Shown here piece by piece: positions 22,540-29,956 of a stretch of 32,724 bases of DNA (position 1 is its first letter; every line of letters begins with the position of its first letter). This DNA comes from Microcaldota archaeon (GTDB lineage Archaea; Micrarchaeota; Micrarchaeia; Anstonellales; Bilamarchaeaceae): the NCBI GenBank assembly GCA_013425375.1, contig JACCLH010000048.1, forward strand, positions 1 to 32,724, given 5' to 3'. A program made the translations under genes and the position numbers. The notes under the pieces are model-generated. The model made no database searches and was not told the origin of the DNA. It saw nothing but the letters and a program-made list of their open reading frames with translations.

Positions 22540-22570
22540 ATTTGTAACATCCAACTACTTATTTGTAACA
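22540..22570. promoter_or_regulatory. Paired direct repeats between the HTH-ACT and synthase/kinase genes
   Basis: ATTTGTAACA occurs at 22540-22549 and again at 22561-22570, exactly 21 bases apart, or two DNA turns. They lie between the divergent starts (22519 and 22632) and before the TATA-like gcttataagc (22583-22592) of the plus-strand gene. This is the placement of a regulator binding site. Confidence 0.5.
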
Positions 22571-22631
22571 CATCTTACGAAATGCTTATAAGCGTTTTCC
22601 GCTGCAAGGAAATCACAAACCACGAGTGATA

Positions 22632-23972
22632 ATGATGCAGAAATTGAAAATGCAGGGAGATGGCAGAGCGGCATCCAAGACGCCCATACGTATAAACCTG
22701 GCAAAAAGCGGGTTGGATACGCCGATGGCTGAGCCCAAGGCATCAGAACTGCTCATCCACAAGGATCTGGATGGATTCGACAAGGCCAGAATGAAAGAGC
22801 TCATCGAAAGGAGTTTTGGCAAAACACTGACGGCCGGATACTTAGAGGCCGGACAATTAGGACTGCCTGTGGAGCTGGTGATACTGGAGCGCGGCTATCA
22901 GGGGGTCGTCATAGTTATGAAAGTCGAGGGCGTGCCCTATCTGGACAAATTCGCGGTCTCGCCGGAATTTCAGGGAAACGGCCTTGGCCGGGAGTTGTGG
23001 GATAGCATGAGAACGGCGTACAGCTCTATGATATGGCGCTGTTCGAAGGACAATCCAGTGAAAGGCTGGTATTTGAAGAATTCTGAAGGCAATACGAGAA
23101 GCGGGGATTGGACCGTGTTCTGGTACGGGCTTGACAGTTCTGTCGCAGAGGGGCTGGCACCCAAGGTTGCTGCGATTCCTCAGACTGTATTGTCCAGACC
23201 AGCGCTGTCTGCACAGCTCGCGTCAAAGGTATGGGTGATCAAGACCAGCGGAAAGCTCTGCGATACGCAGGAGAAGATAGCGGCTCTTGCTGCTGAAGTG
23301 AAGCGGCTAACAGAAAGAGGGCTCAAAGTGGTTCTTCCCCATGGCGGTGGAAAACAGATAGATGCGCAGCTGGCTGCAAACGGCATAGCCACAACAAAGG
23401 ACGAAGAAGGAGTAAGGATAACGCCTCTGGAAGCGATGCCGATAATAAGCGAAGCAGTCGCCAGCATCAACAAACAGATAGGCGATGCCATAGCCGCCCT
23501 GGGGGTGACTGTAGCCTATTCAAGCAACACCAATATCAGTTTAGTCAACGGAGAAGCGACAAATCAGCGCACAGGTAAGGTTGCGACTATCGAAGTGGCG
23601 GCATTGCAGCGACTTTTAGAAAAGAACGACGTGGTCGTGCTTTCATGCCTTGGAAAAGATGCCCAGGGGGAGCTTAATATAAATGCTGATAACGTAGCTG
23701 CTGCGATTGCCCAGGCTGTGGGTGCCGAACGCCTGATCATGCTCTCGGACGTACCAGGGGTGTTGGATGGCAAGGGGAGAATAATTCCCGAGATGACCAA
23801 AGAAATAGCCGAGGCGCTTAAAGGCTGCGGGGAGATATCAGGCGGCATGGCAATAAAGGTAAGCCAATGCCTTGATGCTGTCGCTGGTGGGGTCCCGGAA
23901 GTCATTCTGGCTGACGGGGGCGGGGCATTGTACGATGTATTCTCAGGCAAAACCGGTACGAAATTCGCATAG
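22632..23972 (+). CDS. argB: Acetylglutamate synthase-kinase fusion (GNAT domain first)
   Basis: A 446-residue protein with two domains. Residues 40-175 are the NAT/GNAT domain of vertebrate-type acetylglutamate synthases: YLDKFAVSPEFQGNGLGREL (103-122) with the acetyl-CoA loop, then DNPVKGWYLKNSEGN and DWTVFWYGLD. Residues 198-446 are an amino acid kinase domain of acetylglutamate kinase type: VWVIKTSGK, VVLPHGGGKQID, LSDVPGVLDGKGRIIPEMT and GGMAIKVSQC. In known fusions of this group (Xanthomonas and vertebrate NAGS), the kinase-like domain comes first; here the order is reversed. The first steps of arginine synthesis are expected, but no other arg gene is in the window. The start is ATG 22632 or 22635 (GTG at 22626 is also open); GAGTGAT just upstream could serve as ribosome binding site. 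Confidence 0.85.
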   Translation: MMQKLKMQGDGRAASKTPIRINLAKSGLDTPMAEPKASELLIHKDLDGFDKARMKELIERSFGKTLTAGYLEAGQLGLPVELVILERGYQGVVIVMKVEGVPYLDKFAVSPEFQGNGLGRELWDSMRTAYSSMIWRCSKDNPVKGWYLKNSEGNTRSGDWTVFWYGLDSSVAEGLAPKVAAIPQTVLSRPALSAQLASKVWVIKTSGKLCDTQEKIAALAAEVKRLTERGLKVVLPHGGGKQIDAQLAANGIATTKDEEGVRITPLEAMPIISEAVASINKQIGDAIAALGVTVAYSSNTNISLVNGEATNQRTGKVATIEVAALQRLLEKNDVVVLSCLGKDAQGELNINADNVAAAIAQAVGAERLIMLSDVPGVLDGKGRIIPEMTKEIAEALKGCGEISGGMAIKVSQCLDAVAGGVPEVILADGGGALYDVFSGKTGTKFA

Positions 23973-23999
23973 CAGCATGGTTATAGCCAACTGCCCACG

Positions 24000-26432
24000 C
24001 TAGAAGTCGCCCAGGCTCTTCTGCTTCTTGTCCACGCTTTTGCCTTTCTTAGTCGCTGCCTCTTCATCCAGCAGCAGCTCTCCGAAAACGCCGTCATAGC
24101 CAGGCACCCATCTGACCTTGCCGGTATTGACCCGGACCAGCGCATCGGCTATCTCCTTGCTGGTGGCGAGGCGGACCTGCGCCTCACTGGCCTCATAGAC
24201 AGCGAACTCGTTGCCGAAATATCGGATGAGCTTGGAGTATTCGTCTGCGACCAGCTGAGACGTCTCTGGCTTCCTGATGGCCTTGGATATCACGGTCTCC
24301 AGGGGCACTGTGTATTGGAACGGGACCGCGTTCTCTGGCTTGAATCCTAATCTCCTGTCGGCCAGGTCGCTCACCCTGTGGAGCACTCCGATGGTGAGCT
24401 TGCGCCTGCACACCGGGCAGATGTTGTTGATGTCCTTGGCCTCTGTTGGGGAAAGAAGGACCTTGCAGTTCCTGTGGCCGTCATAGTGGTACTTGCCCTC
24501 CTCAGGATAGAACTCGTAGGTCTTCACGAAGCCTTTGCGCGTCTTTATCGCTTCGGTGATGGAGCGGTAGGTGACCTGTTCCAGCTCGAAGACGTTCGCT
24601 TCCCTCCCAAGCTTCCCCAGGCTGTGCGCATCGCTGTTGGAGACAAGGCTGTGGCGGTCAAGGGAGCTGAGCATCCAGTTCATCGCAGGGTCGCTGGACA
24701 AACCGGTCTCCAGTGCATGTATCCGATGGGCCTGGTCCTCGAACGCCTCTTCCACGGAATCCACGCCTGCCTTTGAGCCGAAGATGGAGAACCACGGCGT
24801 CCAGCAATTATGTACTGCGGCGAATTCGGTTAGGTAGGAATTGTCCTCCTTAACTTCAATATTATAGACATCACCTTCATAGAGGAATCTTTCAATTTTT
24901 CTGACAGGCAGGTAAACATAATTTTCGTCAATCCAGCCATGTTTGATGTCCGTCTTATAATCGAATTCATTGAATTCTGATTCTTTTAGGAGATTGAATG
25001 GATCTTCAAAGAAGGTTAGTGTGTTGAATATAAAATTATCATGGGCAGCTATAATTTCCCTACCTCCAATTATATGCTTCCCTCTGATTTTGTGATCTGT
25101 TTTTCTATCAATACGAATGCCTGGAACTATTCCAAGTCTGAGGCAGATTATTTTAATCTGATTTGCCAGAAGTTTGGATGATGTGCTTCCCTTGTCCCCG
25201 CGCCACCAGCCACGGATGATTTGGACCTGTTTTTTTAGCGGCAGATGAACAGCCCAATCCGGAAGACATTTCGTAAATGCGCGTTTCTTTTCTTTTGAGG
25301 AGTAAAAAACGGATTCAAAAATATTCATTAGATCCTTTGAGTAAAATATCAATTCTCCGCTGGTCTTGCCAGACTTGCATTTTACTCCGAAGTGCGCTTC
25401 CATGATCCGCTTAACATCTTCTATATATTCTCGCTCTGTGGTGTTGAATGTAAAACCGATTGCATCCCTCCCATTAGAGTGACCTTCTGCCAGATAATAG
25501 CCAACCAAACGACAGAAATCCTCATTTACATTAATCCGAAAATCTTTCACGGCTTCTGGAACAGTATCTCGGATGTTGATTTTCTCAATATCTTTTGTCA
25601 TATCGTTAAAGCGCGGGTAGACAAGGACATCCCCCTTTTCCATATCTCTGGCCAAAACCCATTGGGGCACATACTGCTTGTAGAAGTGTTGGTAACATAC
25701 CCTCAGATGTGAGATTGTTGGCTTGCAGACCAAGCCCTTTGTCCATGAACAATTCTTCACAGTTTTTATCGCATAAATAGGATGTTCGGATGTCGTTTCA
25801 ACACCTAGAGAGAAATACCATGGTACGATACGGAAAATTTCTCCCTTGTAAGGGCGTTTGTAAGTTTCAGTAACTTTTCTTCTTCTGCCGATGTGGGTAT
25901 AAACAGTATCCCCTTTTCTGAGTTCTTCGATGCTTTTCAGGTGGGGATTGCAATGGACTTGCGTCCCAGGCAAAAGACAATGAGCTGGAATCAGCATGAT
26001 GTCCTGCGATATGGCGAACACCTCCTCGGCGAGCGCTGCGCTGGAAAGCATCAGCGTCGGCCTGCCGTCGGCTTTCAGGTCCCCGTATTTCGCGAGGCGG
26101 TCGTTTATCTGCTCTGCGACCTCGAGCGAAGGGACGAGAAGCACGTGGTGCATCTTCCTGGATTTCCCGTTGAGCTCGAATATCACGCACACTTCAGTGG
26201 AAAGGATGAAGGAGATGCCGCCATGGCTGAAAAGGCCCGCCCCCTGTTCGTCCCTGGCGCCAGCGAACGCGCTTTTCATCTCGTTGAGATACGCAGGGTG
26301 GGTGAAGTCGCCGCTCGCCATGACGTTTATGCCTTTCATGCGGGCGCCTTCTGCCAGGCCGGGTATGTCGCATCTCGGGCTGGTGGCACGGGCGTATTTG
26401 CTGTGGACATGGAGGTCCGCTATGATGCGCAT
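24000..26432 (-). CDS. Endonuclease Q (PHP-type) interrupted by an intein
   Basis: An 810-residue precursor; without the 391-residue intein the product is 419 residues, the usual EndoQ length. Extein motifs: IIADLHVHSKYARATSPRCD at the start (PHP metal site, His8 and His10), SGDFTHPAYL, MHHVLLVPSLE, LIPAH before the intein, WTPWFSIFGSKAGVDS after it, HALETGLSSDPAMNW, SLVSNSDAHSLGKLGREANV, a CPVC zinc site with the paired NCK region, and GVLHRVSDLADR. EndoQ cuts DNA on the 5' side of deaminated bases (uracil, hypoxanthine, xanthine) and of abasic sites. The end QKSLGDF is a PCNA-binding (PIP) motif. A TTG at 26441 is also in frame; the ATG at 26432 has correct spacing to the shared A/T box at 26451-26464. 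Confidence 0.92.
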   Translation of the reverse strand: MRIIADLHVHSKYARATSPRCDIPGLAEGARMKGINVMASGDFTHPAYLNEMKSAFAGARDEQGAGLFSHGGISFILSTEVCVIFELNGKSRKMHHVLLVPSLEVAEQINDRLAKYGDLKADGRPTLMLSSAALAEEVFAISQDIMLIPAHCLLPGTQVHCNPHLKSIEELRKGDTVYTHIGRRRKVTETYKRPYKGEIFRIVPWYFSLGVETTSEHPIYAIKTVKNCSWTKGLVCKPTISHLRVCYQHFYKQYVPQWVLARDMEKGDVLVYPRFNDMTKDIEKINIRDTVPEAVKDFRINVNEDFCRLVGYYLAEGHSNGRDAIGFTFNTTEREYIEDVKRIMEAHFGVKCKSGKTSGELIFYSKDLMNIFESVFYSSKEKKRAFTKCLPDWAVHLPLKKQVQIIRGWWRGDKGSTSSKLLANQIKIICLRLGIVPGIRIDRKTDHKIRGKHIIGGREIIAAHDNFIFNTLTFFEDPFNLLKESEFNEFDYKTDIKHGWIDENYVYLPVRKIERFLYEGDVYNIEVKEDNSYLTEFAAVHNCWTPWFSIFGSKAGVDSVEEAFEDQAHRIHALETGLSSDPAMNWMLSSLDRHSLVSNSDAHSLGKLGREANVFELEQVTYRSITEAIKTRKGFVKTYEFYPEEGKYHYDGHRNCKVLLSPTEAKDINNICPVCRRKLTIGVLHRVSDLADRRLGFKPENAVPFQYTVPLETVISKAIRKPETSQLVADEYSKLIRYFGNEFAVYEASEAQVRLATSKEIADALVRVNTGKVRWVPGYDGVFGELLLDEEAATKKGKSVDKKQKSLGDF
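24807..25979 (-). other. Intein with LAGLIDADG homing endonuclease, inside EndoQ
   Basis: In-frame insert of 391 residues from Cys152 (CLLPGTQVHCNPHLKSIEEL) to Asn542 (AAVHN), followed by the nucleophile Cys543 of the C-extein. Splicing blocks: Cys at position 1; TTSEHPIY (block B with His217); YEGDVYNIEV and the final VHN|C (blocks F and G). Two dodecapeptide motifs, LVGYYLAEG (309-317) and IIRGWWRGD (405-413), mark a LAGLIDADG endonuclease for homing. The DNA is clearly AT-richer than the flanking exteins. The insertion lies right after an active-site His (PAH|CWTPW). All residues needed for splicing look present, so it should be active. Confidence 0.92.
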
Positions 26433-26450
26433 GAGGAACAAAGGTGAGAG

Positions 26451-26464
26451 AATTTATTTAAACC
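26451..26464. promoter_or_regulatory. Single A/T box shared by EndoQ and the Yip1-like gene
   Basis: The 49 bases between the ATGs at 26432 (minus) and 26482 (plus) contain one A/T core, aatttatttaaacc. Its centre is about 26 bases from the EndoQ start and 24-27 from the plus start (ATG 26482 or 26485). Confidence 0.5.
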
Positions 26465-26481
26465 GGCCCTACGATAGGCTT

Positions 26482-27225
26482 ATGATGAAAAGCGGGAGAA
26501 CCAAGCATACTGGCATGCAGAAAGAGTACCATGAGCTCGTCCAGAGATGGAACACCGGGCTCGCTCCTTTGGCCAGGAGCTGGCATAGCGCGAAGGACCT
26601 GTTCTATCCGGGCAGGGTGGCCAGGACAATTGATGAGGCGCTGAAGCATCCTGACATCAATATCGCCACGCCCATATTCGTGCTCTCGGCCTTCATGACA
26701 CTGGCCCTGTCGCTCATATCCACAGTCGAGTCTGTCCACCTGGCGGAGTATACCATGGGCATCATAGCCGACATGGGTGCCACCCCTCCGATGCTGGATT
26801 TCAGCAACCTTGGTGCCATGGTCGTGTACCAGTACGTGATGTACGTGCCGGTGGCGCTGCTGTTCATAGCCATCCACGAGGTGCTGGTGTACAGGATAGC
26901 GCGTGCCACCGGTGGAAAGGGCGATTTCGGCCGGCAGTTCTACCTGTCATCGCTGGTCGCCCTGTCAATGGCATTCCTGTCCGTGCTCTACCTGTTCATG
27001 CCCCTGCCCTGCATAAACTTCCTGGCCCTGGCAGGGCTCGTCGTGGGCGGATTATATCTTTCGCTCTATGTGAACAGCAAGATATACGCGAAGGTGCATG
27101 GCATCGGCTACATGCATGCGCTGGCCATAAACATCGCGGTCTCGGTCCTGCGCATAGCAGCCATTTATTTCCTGATGAGCGGAATCCTGTCCCTTCTGGG
27201 ACTGCCGACCACAGCCGGCTTTTAA
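26482..27225 (+). CDS. Yip1-like multi-pass membrane protein
   Basis: A 247-residue protein. A soluble N-terminal part (1-50, HTGMQKEYHELVQRWNTGLA) ends with DLFYPGRVARTIDEAL, the entry motif common to Yip1-type proteins. About five TM helices follow: TPIFVLSAFMTLALSLIS, then YVMYVPVALLFIAIHEVLVY, LVALSMAFLSVLYLFM, FLALAGLVVGGLYLSLYV and INIAVSVLRIAAIYFLMSG. Yip1 proteins in eukaryotes work in vesicle traffic; the role of archaeal members is not known. The open frame extends back to 25996, but that portion is antisense to EndoQ. The ATG at 26482 (or 26485) fits the shared A/T box. It is followed 11 bases later by the GMP synthase gene, probably in one transcript. Confidence 0.8.
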   Translation: MMKSGRTKHTGMQKEYHELVQRWNTGLAPLARSWHSAKDLFYPGRVARTIDEALKHPDINIATPIFVLSAFMTLALSLISTVESVHLAEYTMGIIADMGATPPMLDFSNLGAMVVYQYVMYVPVALLFIAIHEVLVYRIARATGGKGDFGRQFYLSSLVALSMAFLSVLYLFMPLPCINFLALAGLVVGGLYLSLYVNSKIYAKVHGIGYMHALAINIAVSVLRIAAIYFLMSGILSLLGLPTTAGF

Positions 27226-27236
27226 CGGTGTATCGC

Positions 27237-28193
27237 ATGGCGTTCAACCCTGAAAAGTTCATAACCGAAGCCACAGAGGCAATACGGAAGAAGATAGGCA
27301 AGGAGAAGGCGATAACCGCGCTTTCCGGAGGGGTGGATTCCTTTGTCGCCGCCACGCTCGCTGCCAAGGCCATACCAGGCCAGCTGCGCATAGTCTATGT
27401 TGACAACGGCCTCATGAGGAAAGACGAGACGAAAAGGGTGAGCGAGACGGCCAGGGCCCTGGGCGTTGACCTCAAGGTCGTGGATGCGCGGAAACGGTTC
27501 CTGGACGCATTGAAGGGTGTCTCAGAGCCTGAAGCCAAACGGAAAATCATAGGCGAAGCGTTCGTGAGGATATTCGAGGAGGAGGCCAAAGGGCATGGCT
27601 CCACGTTCCTTATCCAGGGCACCATAGCGCCGGACTGGATAGAGAGCGGAGGCATGGGCCGTGACACGATAAAGAGCCATCACAACGTCGGCGGCCTTCC
27701 TGAGAAGATGCGCCTGAAGCTGTGCGAACCGCTGAGGGAGCTTTACAAGCACGAGGTCAGGATGGTCGGCAAGGGGCTCGGCCTGCCTGAAGCCATCTAC
27801 CAGAGGCAGCCTTTCCCTGGGCCAGGCCTCGGTGTGAGGGTGGTGGGCGAGGTGACAGAGGAGAAGGTCGCCATAGTGCAGGACGCATGCGACATAACCG
27901 AAAGCGAGATAGACGCTGCCGTGAAGGCCGGGAAGATGGAAAGGCCGTGGCAGTATTTCGCTGCGCTGCTGCCATCCAAGACGGTCGGAGTGAGAGGGGA
28001 TGAGAGGGCCTATCAATATACGGTCATCGTCAGGGCGGTGAGGAGCCTGGACGGCATGACAGCCAATTTCTCGCACATACCCCAGGATGTCCTTGAGAAG
28101 ATATCCACGAGAATCACTAATGAAATCAGGACAGTCGGCCGCGTGGTCTATGATATAACCAACAAGCCGCCCGGGACCATAGAGATGGAATGA
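27237..28193 (+). CDS. guaAB: GMP synthase subunit B (ATP pyrophosphatase)
   Basis: A 318-residue protein. The PP-loop SGGVDS (30-35) binds ATP; IVYVDNGLMRKDE, FLIQGTIAPDWIESGG, KSHHNVGGLPEKMRLKLCEP, QRQPFPGPGLGVRV and the end ITNKPPGTIEME are GuaA PPase and dimerisation signatures. It adenylates XMP and, with ammonia, makes GMP. In most archaea the glutaminase subunit A is a separate gene; no such gene is in this window, which is normal. The frame opens at a GTG at 27228, but I take the ATG at 27237 (MAFNPEKFI), as in homologues. The gene converges directly on the small gene ending at 28194, with no spacer. Confidence 0.95.
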   Translation: MAFNPEKFITEATEAIRKKIGKEKAITALSGGVDSFVAATLAAKAIPGQLRIVYVDNGLMRKDETKRVSETARALGVDLKVVDARKRFLDALKGVSEPEAKRKIIGEAFVRIFEEEAKGHGSTFLIQGTIAPDWIESGGMGRDTIKSHHNVGGLPEKMRLKLCEPLRELYKHEVRMVGKGLGLPEAIYQRQPFPGPGLGVRVVGEVTEEKVAIVQDACDITESEIDAAVKAGKMERPWQYFAALLPSKTVGVRGDERAYQYTVIVRAVRSLDGMTANFSHIPQDVLEKISTRITNEIRTVGRVVYDITNKPPGTIEME

Positions 28194-28475
28194 CTATTTG
28201 CGGAGCGAGGCAAGCATATTCTGTAAACGCTCGCTAAGAGAAGTGGAACCCTCAAGCTTCAGGTCAGAAACGTTCTTGGCGATGGCCATGTCCTGGTCTG
28301 CCCTGATGACGGCCCTCGCACCACCCAACCGGGCGGATTCGCTGGTGAGCCGGATGTGGCTGGCGCTCCTGCCAATGGTATCGATAGGGCTGTGGAACTC
28401 TTCACCCCTGGCCCTGCTTACGCTCGGAAGGACCCGTTCTTTCGGAACTTCCTTTTCCTTGAATGTTTCGGCCAT
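28194..28475 (-). CDS. Small uncharacterised protein
   Basis: A 93-residue, charged, soluble protein without TM segment or Cys. The first 30 residues (MAETFKEKEVPKERVLPSVS) look disordered; from about 45 it is helical (ARLGGARAVIRADQDMAIAK), ending SLSERLQNMLASLRK. I do not recognise it. Support for a real gene: a minus-strand TATA-like element (28494-28505) sits about 25 bases before the ATG at 28475, and its stop codon touches that of GMP synthase without overlap. No strong ribosome binding site is seen. Confidence 0.6.
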   Translation of the reverse strand: MAETFKEKEVPKERVLPSVSRARGEEFHSPIDTIGRSASHIRLTSESARLGGARAVIRADQDMAIAKNVSDLKLEGSTSLSERLQNMLASLRK

Positions 28476-28552
28476 TTTCCCACTTTTTAACGTTATCTAT
28501 AATAGTATTGTATGTAAAACTCTTTAAAAGCTTGCCTTGAGAGTTCTATCCC

Positions 28553-29062
28553 ATGGAAGGCATAGAGCAGGCGAGGTCTCTGCTGATGAAACAGCGCTAT
28601 AGGGAGGCCGCCAGCCTGCTGGACCGACTCCTGCCCAGGGATGCGGACAACGACGAATTATGGTACCTCAGGGGCATGGCATCCCTCAAGATGAAGAACT
28701 ATGATGCGGCCCAGGAATGCTTCGGACGGGCCCTCCTGCTGGGCAGGAAGTCACGATACTACCAGATAAAGGGCATGGCGCATTTCGAGGTCTTCGAGAT
28801 GGAGGAGGCGCTGGATGCCTTCCTGGAAGCGTCTGCCCTGGAGCCTGACGACCCGACCACCAACTTCTTCCTCGCGATGTGCTACCTTTTCCTGGACGAC
28901 CCCAGGTCGGATGCGTATATCCGGAAGGCCTATGACCTCAACAAGAAGAAGACGAAACAGCTGCTGCTTAATTTCTACACGCTTTTCCTCAGGGACGACC
29001 CGCGGATAAATGAGGCGCAGAGGAACGCCATAGAATCGCATATACGGAGCCTGAAGGCCTGA
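28553..29062 (+). CDS. TPR-repeat protein
   Basis: A 169-residue protein made almost wholly of helix pairs of TPR type: EQARSLLMKQRYREAASLLD, then NDELWYLRGMASLKMKNYDA, YYQIKGMAHFEVFEMEEALD and TNFFLAMCYLFLDDPRSDAY, about four repeats with the usual W/L/G/Y-A-F-P spacing (for example DDPTTNFFLAMCYLFL). TPR proteins are scaffolds for protein binding; the partner is not known. There is no signal peptide. A TATA-like ctctttaaaag (28519-28529) is about 28 bases before the ATG, so it is likely leaderless. It converges on the gene ending at 29063. Confidence 0.85.
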   Translation: MEGIEQARSLLMKQRYREAASLLDRLLPRDADNDELWYLRGMASLKMKNYDAAQECFGRALLLGRKSRYYQIKGMAHFEVFEMEEALDAFLEASALEPDDPTTNFFLAMCYLFLDDPRSDAYIRKAYDLNKKKTKQLLLNFYTLFLRDDPRINEAQRNAIESHIRSLKA

Positions 29063-29956
29063 TCATCCGGCGATCTTTTTCTTCATGTCGTTCAGCCAGG
29101 CCCTTTCCTTGAGCGAGTGCGGCGTCACATCGCGGGCGAAACGCTCCAGGCTGCTGGCCTTCTCGCGGGAGAGCCAGCTTTTCCTCTTCTTGAGGTCTTT
29201 CAGATAGGAAGGGTTCGCGAGGAGAATCTGGGTGACCATGCGCTCGTAATGCCCTTTCCTCCCGGCGATGCCTTTCAGGTTGCTAAGGGCCTTCGCCTCA
29301 GCCACCGTCCCTTGGGCCGATGCGCGCTTGACCTCGGCGTTGGCCTTGTCCTCCTGGTAGGAAAGGCCGCCTATCAGGACCATGAACCGGTTCAGCGGCA
29401 TCTCTATGAGCGAATCAGACAGCAGCACGAGCCAGCCCTGCCTGCGCAGCTCCTTGTCGGCCTTGTCTATGGCCTCCAGCGCATCATCCTTGTCCATGTC
29501 AGAGGTGATAAGGGGCTTCAGGACAGGATAGGTGGCCGTTATGGAGCGGGAGGCCACCCTGCCCACCCATTTCTTCAGGAACGTTCTGGCATCCTTCAAC
29601 TGGGCGCGGTCATGCTGCACCTTGCCGAACCTCTCGGAAGCCTCTTTGGGCGGCATGCTCTTGAAATCCAGCAGCCACAGCTTCCTGGACACCGCCTTGC
29701 CGATGCAATCGTCCTCTTCAAGCACTTTGAGGAGGTCAGGGAAGTATTTCTTCAGGGCGCGGAACTCCTCCAGGTTCAGGAGGATCTCCATGTTTATCTC
29801 GCCATGCTTCCTCCGGATCTCCTGCTTCAGCGTGGCGATTTCCTTCTTGATGTCAGGGTCATAAATCCTGCGGTACTGGGCCTCCAGCCGCATCATGGCC
29901 GCCTTCCTCTCGTGGATATAAGCCGCGGCCTTTTCCAGATAATCTATGAGCAGCAT
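29063..29956 (-). CDS. Uncharacterised helical protein coupled to the endonuclease IV-like gene
   Basis: A 297-residue, almost all-helical, highly charged protein. It starts MLLIDYLEKAAAYIHERKAA and has a long helix around 25-60 (IYDPDIKKEIATLKQEIRRK), a middle part with KLWLLDFKSMPPKEASERFG, and a Lys/Arg-rich end (YLKDLKKRKSWLSREKASSL). No TM segment, signal or known catalytic motif is seen. I do not recognise the family. The frame opens at 30046, but the ATG at 29956 overlaps the TGA of the upstream gene (TGATG), so it should be translated together with the AP-endonuclease-like protein; a shared role in DNA or RNA handling is possible but unproven. Confidence 0.78.
   Translation of the reverse strand: MLLIDYLEKAAAYIHERKAAMMRLEAQYRRIYDPDIKKEIATLKQEIRRKHGEINMEILLNLEEFRALKKYFPDLLKVLEEDDCIGKAVSRKLWLLDFKSMPPKEASERFGKVQHDRAQLKDARTFLKKWVGRVASRSITATYPVLKPLITSDMDKDDALEAIDKADKELRRQGWLVLLSDSLIEMPLNRFMVLIGGLSYQEDKANAEVKRASAQGTVAEAKALSNLKGIAGRKGHYERMVTQILLANPSYLKDLKKRKSWLSREKASSLERFARDVTPHSLKERAWLNDMKKKIAG

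Noticed and set aside
25996-26481. Upstream part of the Yip1-like open frame
   Set aside because: It is antisense to the N-terminal extein of endonuclease Q; the hydrophobic membrane protein begins only after the ATG at 26482, beside the shared promoter.
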